In this document: positions 56,738 through 64,000 of the stretch, piece by piece
How the letters are laid out: each line of letters opens with the position of its first letter
Numbering within the stretch: the first letter of the stretch is position 1
Assembly (NCBI GenBank): GCA_039566865.1
Contig: CM076943.1
Location: forward strand, 33,178,663 to 33,242,662
Direction: 5' to 3'
DNA length: 64,000 nt
Source: Aurelia coerulea
Taxonomy: Eukaryota; Cnidaria; Scyphozoa; Semaeostomeae; Ulmaridae
Translations under genes and position numbers: made by a program
Notes under the pieces: generated by a model
What the model saw: only the letters and a program-made list of their open reading frames with translations
Told to the model about the DNA's origin: nothing
The model's database searches: none

Positions 56738-57452
56738 AATGGCCATAGCAAAGAGATCACAAAGCCCAACAAAGGTGTATTAAATCGTTGTATTGGCAGG
56801 AAAAGGTGCGAAGAGGAAGAATTGCAACGATAATCATTCATTGCTAATAATAAGACAAATCCTAGGTATTAATTATGACAAATCCATGTGTGGCAAATCT
56901 GAGAAGTTAATCAAAATAGTATGTATTCACAGATCACACATGACCCTGCATACAGTAAATAGATCTCATAGATCTCATCTCATGCTTATCTCATGTATTT
57001 GGTTGCAGGAATGAAAGGCAAGTTGTTAATTTGTGACAGTCATGTGAAGAGTTAAACTGGTTTTGTATCAATACAGCATTGGATCACTATCTGCAAATTA
57101 ACTGTTGACATTCTTGTAACTGTTTGCACAGCATTGGATCAGTATTTGCTTCTTTTACCATTGACATTCAAGACCAACACAGCATAGGATAATTGGCTGA
57201 GGGTGCACATTCTTACAAATACCAAAAAGCATAGGATCAGCATTGCTTCTGGGAATTCTTCATACCTTGTGAACTTTTAACTTTGATACAAACTGTTACC
57301 AGATGAACCTTTGAAGAACTTTTGTGGCTAACTGTTGTGCATTATGTTGTACTCTCAAGACTGGTTCCCATTCAAGGCAAAGTACAAAACCTCTTATTTT
57401 ACACAGAATTGAATCGGGGAACACTTTTTATGGTGCCATATTTTGAAAAGTT

Positions 57453-57746
57453 CCCGGGGGGGGGGTAACTTAAATTTCCATGATACGGGGATGTGTGATT
57501 CAAAGCGTAAAACTAACACCCATAAATCCGGGAAATCTCTGAAAAGTATACCCATAAATCCGGAAAAGCAAGAAAAGTTGACCCATACTTGATGTTTTAC
57601 GAAGAATCATACCCATAAATTCAGATAATTTAAAAAATCATTGAAAACCATACTCATGAATCATGACTCCGTGATAAAAAAGGTACCCTAAAAATGGCAC
57701 AACCCCATACCATGGAGAACTTAAGCTAACCCCCCCCCCCTCCGGG
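57453..57746. mobile_element. G/C-tipped MITE inside the dispersed unit (copy B)
   Basis: Counterpart of 13775-14067 with the same tips and interior, differing mainly in length of the G and C runs. Confidence 0.6.
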
Positions 57747-57985
57747 ATCAAGTTGGTTGACTATTATTGAAGATGCTGATTAATGCAGATAGAAACAGAT
57801 AATTGACAGTCAGAGCTAATTACAAAGAATTGATCAAAGCTGGTGCTATTAAAACATCAAACTATTTTTACTTCAAAATGGCAGTGTTGATCTATGGAAA
57901 AATCATAAAACCATACCATGTGAAGCACCACCTGGGGAAAAGAAAGCCTTGTAGTCCAAGAAAGTACAAAACAAATTGACATTAA

Positions 57986-58298
57986 AGGGGCTCAGTCGTC
58001 AAACAGTAAGCAAATCCGTAAACTCGCACGTGTCGGGGATGATCCATTGTTCATCCATTGTTCTCTGGAGTTTGTTTGGTGGCTTCACCCAAGCCACAAA
58101 AAAGTGACCGTTAAAAATCCACTTATATCCGAGCAATCTTAGAAGATATGAATGTTTGGTTTGTTCCTTAGTGAAGTACAAGGATTAATGCCCAAACAGC
58201 AAATTTCATTTTGAAAAAAAATACGAAAATCCTGTGTAATATCACCTTTCAAAAAACTGCAAAAATTATCGTTTTGTTTACATTTTGACGATTACCCT
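57986..58298. mobile_element. 313-bp TTAA-flanked MITE
   Basis: Starts AGGGGCTCAGTCGTCAAA and ends TTTTGACGATTACCCT, with TTAA at 57982-57985 and 58299-58302. Copy A has a single uninterrupted site near 14304. TTAA flanks and AGGG tips suggest a Kolobok-type MITE. The 60-codon minus frame inside it is incidental. Confidence 0.8.
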
Positions 58299-58500
58299 TT
58301 AATTAACTGTTCTTAAAATTGCACTTCAGTTGAGTCTAAAATCATTTTGAGTTTTTATGAATATTATAGTTGCATAATGCAGTTTTGAAATTTGCAAATA
58401 GTTCTTGTAGTTCTTTAAAAATTGTTTCTGCCCCAAAGATCTGCAATTCATCTTGATTTTAGCGCCAAAAACTCCACTATAACCTGGAGAATTGTATTAA

Positions 58501-59073
58501 CCCTATTTTGGTTCCCCCTAGTAGATTTTTTGTTATAACTCTGCTAGAAGAACAATTACGGCCCTGTAACTCTTTGACTTTTTGCTGCTACTTATTATGC
58601 AACGACTCAAGAAGTTTTATAACAATATTTTGACAAATGAGGGGGAGGGAGACAATTTTCCGGACCTGACTCTGTCAAAATCGCCAATTCTCAAATATTT
58701 ATTTTCGCGAAAAAAGTTGCAAAGTTGCAATATTTTGCAAATATATTTTGCAGGGTAGTGTTATTTGTTGTACTCTATCATAATTCTCATGTTTGGATAG
58801 AAATAATGCTCCAAATTAAATGTTATCGCATGTTCCCTGATTTTTGCCGATTTTGCCACTTTTCTTGACCACACAAAGAAAGATGCTGTCGCAAGCAATA
58901 ATTGCGGCTAATTTTAGATTAAATTTTCTATTTTCATAAAGTACATGCCTGGGGCTATTAGTACACCAAATTTGGTTGCTTTATCTATTCCAATCAAGAG
59001 TTAGGTTGGGGGGCTTTCCCCCCCCCCCCCCCAACCAATATTGGACTTGTCAGATAGTCTAACCACTATAGGG
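58501..59073. mobile_element. 573-bp TTAA-flanked, CCCTAT-tipped element (piggyBac-like MITE)
   Basis: Starts CCCTATTTTGG and ends CCACTATAGGG, with TTAA at 58497-58500 and 59074-59077. Copy A shows the empty site near 14493. CCC tips with TTAA duplication fit piggyBac. It contains a run of C near 59018 and no transposase. Confidence 0.8.
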
Positions 59074-59143
59074 TTAAAAACAACGCTATGAGCAGCACTT
59101 GGTTAACTGCATTAACAGCTAGTCATAGTTCTATGGCGAAAAA

Positions 59144-59303
59144 CAATAGACGATTACGCTACAGATTGCGGCATGGAACTTTTTACCAAGATGCATTGCG
59201 TTCGAATTACGAATCTTTAACGATTCATAGGAATTCGATTAAAGAACGCAGTATATCTTGGTAAAAAGTTCCTCGACGCCATCTTTAGCGTAATCGTCTA
59301 TTG
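59144..59303. mobile_element. 160-bp foldback MITE, CAATAGACGATTACGCTA tips
   Basis: The left tip CAATAGACGATTACGCTA and right tip TAGCGTAATCGTCTATTG are exact complements. Inner parts also pair (GGAACTTTTTACCAAGAT against ATCTTGGTAAAAAGTTCC). The whole 160 bp can fold into a hairpin. A decayed relative lies at 35535-35665. Confidence 0.8.
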
Positions 59304-60490
59304 TACTCTAAGTGGCTTTTGGTTGTACTTTATTGCATGAAAGAGATTATTTCAGATTCTCGAAGCATGAATACCAAATGACATTCGATCGACGTTTCTG
59401 GTCTGCTTTTAAGGTTACTGTACCCCTTCAGGACGATAAAAATTTGTATCCGATCAATCTTTGGATTTTTAGATAATAGCACACAGATCTACTTACAATT
59501 TCTAATAATTTCAAGGAATTTTACTTTATTTTTCAGCGAATTATAAGCAATTTAAAGCAAGGTCTTTCCATCTAGGAACATGCTGTTTACTTTACGAAGA
59601 AAATTGGAGGACTAAAGGTTTCAAGTGCCTTTGATTTCCTGTTGAATGGATTTTGCGGTTATGATACCAATTATGTCATTTTAACCTCTGCGCAAAATAC
59701 ATAAAGGATTACTCTGTTTACGCTTGTGGTCAGATTAACGTTTATCATTTACAACAGTGGAATAACGCTAAGAAACTATTTCAGTCCTTTTCTCAAAATA
59801 AATTTTCAGCAACCAATGGGTACTCATACAGCTCCGTGTGCCAAACTGCTTGACGTAATTGGCTGAGATTTGGCAGACAGAGAGAAAAAGCATAGGGGAC
59901 CAAAGTGTGTCTCACCTTTGAGAAAAATTGCATGGTCCTAATTTAACATTTGAATGAATCTCAAAACGAGGCCATGGGCGAGTTGCAGATTTTTTTTTAT
60001 TAATTATTCTAAAGCTAAGGCACGCAAAGGAAATTTGAGATAAAATTTGCTAGATCAATGTTTTGAGTTTGATTTTTGCGCTTTCAGGTGTATAACGCAC
60101 AATTTTTGGATATTTGAATTTTTTTTAGTTTATAAATACTCCCCATTTAAGGAGGAATCGAATGATGTATAGTTCATCCGTGTTATGTCGCGGGCATGAT
60201 AATCAAGAGAGAAAACACTGCGAATGGTCACTGAAGGGGTACAGGAACCTTAAGCATTTCAGTCAACACTCTATTAGAACTAGAGTTCCTTCCAAGTATT
60301 CTGCCGTTCCTCCCAAGTATTCCAAGTATCCTACTAAGCATTCTGCTGCTGATTTTGTAGAAATTTATATTGAAAACTTTCAGATCTCTTGAGCCAATAT
60401 TGTCTTCATATTTTCTTCTTTTAAGTATGATGTTGCTATTGTAAAGGATAGAATTACAAAAATTTATCCCTTTCGCTTCGCGTAACTATA
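59304..60490 (+). other. INTS9-like intron, no assigned content
   Basis: The frame 60162-60392 (76 codons) has three KYS-like phrases but no known domain. No terminal repeats seen. Confidence 0.35.
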
Positions 60491-61077
60491 CCGGGTGAGT
60501 CAGAGAAAACGTGGGGTGTTTGGCGGACTGTGGCGTCGCGTTTAGCCACCCGATCGTTGTGAACTAAATTATTCCTTGCAGCTATAAATCTGACTTAGAT
60601 CATAAACTTTTCCCCATCGAAATCGGTCATGTGATTCATTATTTAAAAAAGATTTTCTTCCTAAAACGTTGTATTGGAGTCTTGCAAATTGAGGAAACAT
60701 TTAACCAAGCCCCTTCAACATTTTATCCTTGCCAAAGCTGCAGGTACACGTAGTATTATCTGGGGAGCATGAAACAGTTCGGAAATAGTGTTTTCTCCCC
60801 TGGGATGCCTTGTCACGTCATAACTTGTCCTGCCCTGCAAAGAGAATACGTTTGAGAGATTCTGTCAAAGATTTCATAAGTTTGCAAAACTCCCATACAA
60901 CGTCTTACGAAGAAAATATTTTCTGATTAATACATCAAGTGACCGATTTCGATGGGGAAAGGTTTATGATCTAAGTTGGACCTCTGGTTGCAAGAAAAAT
61001 TTTGTTCGCTACGATCGGGTGGCTGAACTCGACGTCACGATCCACCAAACACCCCACGTTTTTTCTGACTCACCCGG
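60491..61077. mobile_element. TA-flanked MITE, CCGGGTGAGTCAG tips
   Basis: The left arm CCGGGTGAGTCAGAGAAAAC with GTGGGGTGTTTGG pairs with the right arm CCAAACACCCCACG..TTTCTGACTCACCCGG. TA lies at 60489-60490 and 61078-61079. Arms pair over more than 100 bp. It ends about 110 bp before the host exon at 61187. Confidence 0.82.
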
Positions 61078-61186
61078 TATTACAAAGAGATAAACATTTT
61101 ATGGTACTTCCTGAGAACTTGAAAGAAGATGCTCAAGGTTTGCTATGTACGCACTCTTTGATTAACTTAAGCTTTTATGATTGCAG

Positions 61187-61271
61187 ATATGGTGCAAGTA
61201 CTGGCAATATTCTGTTTGGTGACGTATCTGTAGAGCAACTAATAGCTGCTTTGGAAGAAGCAAGTTTTTGA
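61187..61271 (+). CDS. INTS9: INTS9-like host exon (exon C), ends at in-frame TGA
   Basis: The acceptor TTTTATGATTGCAG precedes 61187. One base completes the codon left open by exon B (28359), then the frame reads YGASTGNILFGDVSVEQL and IAALEEASF before TGA at 61269-61271. As I recall human INTS9, the corresponding part has L.G...VEQ....LE...F, followed by a serine and an aspartate, where this sequence has TGA then GAT. The stop thus falls inside the conserved region. Possible readings: a nonsense mutation or sequencing error, use of a weak donor (GTTTTT at 61264) before the stop, or an alternative terminal exon giving a shorter protein. The exon itself looks well conserved. Confidence 0.62.
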
Positions 61272-61279
61272 GATGTTGT

Positions 61280-61910
61280 TACTTTGTTTACGTTATCGTT
61301 ACCCCCATCGGATCAGACGGGGATGTGCGACAGTTTTTGGTAGATTTTATCCTGAAAATTTTAGGATTGAGAATTGGGATATACTTTTACTGGAAAATTT
61401 CTGTGACTGGGGCATACTTTCACTTGGAAATTTCTGGGATTGGGGTGGACTGTTATGCTAAAAATTCTGGTATTGGATGTTGAATGTCCCCATGGATTCA
61501 GAACAGATTTGTTCTGCTTGTGGCCATATCTGAGAGGATATCCTTCCTTGTGCCTTTAAATTGAATGCCCCTTTAAAGGGTCTGTTTCATCCAGCATTCC
61601 TTGCACATGCCGTCTCTTGGCTTTCCTTTGTTGTCGCCATTTTCATGGCCCATGAAAATGGCGGCAACAAAGGCCAACCAAGAGATGGCACGTGCAAGGC
61701 ATGCTGGATGAGACAGACCCTTTAACGTTGTATTGTTTTTATTACTTCTTCAAAATTCTGGGATTGGGTATCAATATCTGACCTATATTCTGGGATAGGG
61801 TATCAATATCTGACCAAAATTCTGGGATTGGGTAATAACAGAAAACCTGGCGGCGCATACCCCTGTATGAATTTATAGTGAAGCACCCCCCCCCCCCTCC
61901 CCGGTTGGTT
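61280..61910. other. Low-complexity repeat with ATTCTGGGATTGGGTA-like units
   Basis: Recurring phrases such as ATTCTGGGATTGGG and AAATTTCTGGGATTGGGG at spacings of about 35-45 bp, with a C-run near 61890. It resembles the interior of the G/C-tipped MITEs. A palindromic element is inserted at 61577-61721. Confidence 0.5.
61577..61721. mobile_element. 145-bp palindromic MITE flanked by TTAA
   Basis: The halves are almost complete complements (AGGGTCTGTTTCATCCAGCA at the left, TGCTGGATGAGACAGACCCT at the right), meeting at CCATTTTCATGG/CCCATGAAAATGG near 61650. TTAA lies at 61573-61576 and 61722-61725. AGGG tips and TTAA resemble 57986-58298. Confidence 0.88.
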
Positions 61911-62176
61911 ACCCTCAGAAAGACGGCTTCGAAAATATCTGGTCCTTCATACCAAATTTGAAATTTGAAAATATTAATATGGTATCAAAGCTTCTGAAAA
62001 TGTGGCTGCAACTTAAGTTTCTCAACATTAAAACTAAGGTAGGTAATCTCCTGTCGGCACGAGTTTCTGATTGTTGGTACAATCAGCTTTTTTTTACCGG
62101 GATGAATTGAGTTTTTGCATACGCTAGCGATGCAAATTAGCCAATCAACAGGTTGTACAAATCGTTAGGTAAGGTA

Positions 62177-63104
62177 GTGGAGACCGGGGCTAAAAGTAAA
62201 AGGGGCAAGTTGTAACAGGGTATTTCTCTGCCGCTATTAAAGCTGTATTCACCAGCTTTGGTGTGAATGAATGTCTTGTTAGTACCTTCAATTTAAACAG
62301 TGGCTCTTATTGTTCTTGCCGGCGGCAATTTTTTAGCACCGCTGTCCCCATTTTTTTACCTAAAAGTAAATTTTTGGATTTCAGAACTCTTCGTTCTGCA
62401 GCGTTCCGTAGTTGTGTGAATTTCTAATGTTCATGCAGTATTGGAGTAAAATAAGTATTGTTTCTCCTGAAATCGAGCTCGAATGCTATATTCAAATGTA
62501 TTTTTCCAGAACAGTGCATTTTCACACCTGTCGGTGTGGGACAAGAAAAAAAATTCCACCAAAAAACAAGTAAGTTCTTTCTGAAAGCTATTCAATAAAA
62601 AACAACAATTGTTCGATATGCTTGATATAGAATTAGAGCTTACTGAGAGTAAAATCGAGTGAAACTGATACATTCAGCAGGTGATTTTCAAGATTTCCAG
62701 ATCAGTGAAAGCAGCTAAGGCATCTCATGTGCAAATGATAAAAAAATGCTGAATTGAAATGTATCATATCTAATTTTGAGTTTATTTGATTATATTTCCC
62801 CTGATTTTGAGTTTACTTGATGTAAAAAGTAGAATTATACAAGCAGACAGACTTTATTCACTGTTTATTTTGTTCTGCTACAACTTGCCCCAAGCTCGGG
62901 GCAAGTTGTAACACTCAGACCTTGATTTTTATTGACAAATTACCGAATATCTAAAAGCGCCACATTTTTGAAACAACATATGTTCAATATCCAATGGTCA
63001 AACAGACCTGTCACACACGGTGGTATAGAGACAGGTCTGCGTTTTGCTCATAAGGAGAAAATTTCATGTTTCTGAAAAGTGTTACAACTAGCCCCGGTCT
63101 CCCC
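62177..63104. mobile_element. TA-flanked TIR element, GAGACCGGGGCTA tips
   Basis: The left tip GTGGAGACCGGGGCTA and right tip TAGCCCCGGTCTCCCC are complements. AAGTTGTAACA and its complement also recur, including an internal hairpin at 62880-62912 (ACTTGCCCC/GGGGCAAGT). TA lies at 62175-62176 and 63105-63106. It is 928 bp with no transposase seen. Confidence 0.75.
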
Positions 63105-63310
63105 TATTCTTGCAAAATACATGTACTCGACCTCTAGATTTCGTTTTGATTGCTCACTGTGGCTGATCAGGCAAGGCCTAATCTGGCTCCTGTAGGTTGT
63201 TTGGATCAACCTGTAAATTTAAATTAAATTCCATTGATTCTTTACCCCACTGGATTTTAAAAACCGCGCATAACCAGACTCAGCTCCTTCAAATGAATTT
63301 CCTTTTATAG

Positions 63311-63370
63311 AATGGAATAATGGGTGCTCAGTGGGATACTCAGGACGATGGAGGCTACATAATTCACTTG
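63311..63370 (+). CDS. INTS9: INTS9-like host exon (exon D), tentative
   Basis: A 60-bp frame between CTTTTATAG and GTAGGTAG, phase 0 at both ends, reading NGIMGAQWDTQDDGGYIIHL. The part WDTQDDGGYIIHL resembles, by memory, the EDT.KGHIVLL segment that follows exon C's region in human INTS9. A second acceptor inside (CTCAG before TGGGAT) is in the same frame and could give a shorter exon. The phase relation with exon C is not resolved because of its TGA. Confidence 0.45.
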
Positions 63371-64000
63371 GTAGGTAGTGGACTATTTCATCTTTTTTTT
63401 GCATGCCTTTCATTACAATTTGCTGCAGCTCCTTTTTAAATTGATCCTAATAGCTTATAAATTCAAGAAATCATATAGCGTCTGGGGAAACTTTAATCCT
63501 AGGCTTTAAAAATCTCAAACTCGCAACCAATTTTGAAGCAAAATGCTTCTGTATGGAAATATTCAAATTTTGAGATCTTGATTTTGCCTCGCCCCAGTAT
63601 ATCCTGAAAAAAACAAATTCCCGGCTATAAACATTAAAAGATATCGAGTTCCGTTTGTGAGAAATTGTTTAATGGAGTTTCTCTAGCTTCTGATTGGGCT
63701 ACGTCGATCTGTAATTGATGCTGAAAAAAGTCAATTTTGCAAGGCCTCTGATTCATCCGAACTGAATTCGAGCCAATCATAGCTTCCATTCAGTATCTGA
63801 TCGATCGGAGTCACTGGAGAATATCTCGCTCGTAGTTATGTGCTGCGAACACGAAATCGTTCAACTTTTCAAAGACAGAGATTTTGACTTTACTCTGGCT
63901 TTGCAAAAGGTGCTACGTCGGTATGTTTCCACAGGGGGTCCAGGAATATCAGTGAGCAGACTGTAGTTTTGGTTTCTTTGGTTGCTTGTGATCTGGATTA
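63371..64000 (+). other. Window end, one possible exon
   Basis: At 63838 an ATG opens MCCEHEIVQLFKDRDFDFTL and continues ALQKVLRR up to a GTATGT donor at 63921 (83 bp, phase 2). The frame and donor are tidy, but I do not recognise the protein, and it could be a first exon of a following gene or chance. The rest shows nothing. Confidence 0.25.

Larger units (their letters stand above)
52478..59125. repeat. Dispersed 2.3-kb unit, copy B, enlarged by insertions
   Basis: Matches 12243-14527 in the order 52478-53178, 56738-57985, 58299-58500 and 59074-59125. Insertions absent from copy A are a LINE (53179-56737), a 313-bp element (57986-58298) and a 573-bp element (58501-59073). Small deletions also distinguish the copies. 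The pair therefore works as an empty-site/filled-site comparison for three transposons. Confidence 0.82.

Noticed and set aside
56596..56841. Minus-strand frame with repeated FSSVQ
   Set aside because: Translation of the (TGAAC)n LINE tail. Pentamer repeats give a periodic peptide in every open frame.
57999..58181. 60-codon minus-strand ORF
   Set aside because: Falls wholly inside a 313-bp MITE absent from the paired copy. No domain.

Overview
The window reads as nuclear DNA of an animal, most likely an anthozoan cnidarian such as a coral or sea anemone. Three lines of evidence point there: spliced exons resembling the C-terminal part of Integrator subunit 9 (INTS9), a repertoire of Penelope-like, DIRS-like and APE-type LINE retroelements with several terminal-inverted-repeat (TIR) DNA transposons, and AT-rich introns with short GT..AG exons. 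Species is not determined, and no bacterial or organellar genes were seen. All assignments come from reading the sequence and from memory of the families. No database search was run.

Host gene. Four short plus-strand exons (9147-9233, 28241-28359, 61187-about 61271, 63311-63370) fit the INTS9 C-terminal region in order, and the first three join in compatible phase. The introns between the first three are about 19 kb and 33 kb, so almost everything else here is transposon material inside introns of this gene. The third exon reads into an in-frame TGA. A possible first exon of another gene lies at 63838-63920.

Layout. 1-3.0 kb: a foldback repeat, then a MULE-like element (656-2984) holding two smaller elements. 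4.6-5.6 kb: a Penelope GIY-YIG fragment (minus strand). 5.9-9.0 kb: TIR elements and a minus-strand LINE relic split by one of them. 10.6-12.2 kb: a TIR element, then an internally deleted LINE whose 5' ORF carries a 2A-like peptide (DIETNPGP). 12.24-14.53 kb: a unit repeated at 52.48-59.13 kb, where a second LINE and two TTAA-flanked elements are inserted. 15.9-28.2 kb: a long-TIR element containing a LINE (ORF1 intact, ORF2 broken), another TIR element, a Penelope element with GIY-YIG domain, and two LINE tails. 29.4-33.1 kb: dispersed repeats and hAT-like elements. 33.82-41.72 kb: a 7.9-kb TTAA-flanked Kolobok-like transposon. 42.8-47.8 kb: a DIRS-like element with an intact tyrosine recombinase. 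47.8-52.5 kb: repeats and a hAT-like element with an 8-bp target duplication. 59.1-63.1 kb: more TIR elements around the last host exons.

The most notable object is the Kolobok-like transposon. It carries two convergent, spliced genes. The plus gene is a D..DxxH..E transposase broken by a nonsense codon and a probable frameshift. The minus gene is a four-exon reading frame without defects, encoding a CXC cysteine-rich motif followed by a domain like the cytoplasmic 'ballast' region of the P2X7 receptor. A transposon bearing both is a plausible vehicle for the spread and capture of that domain.
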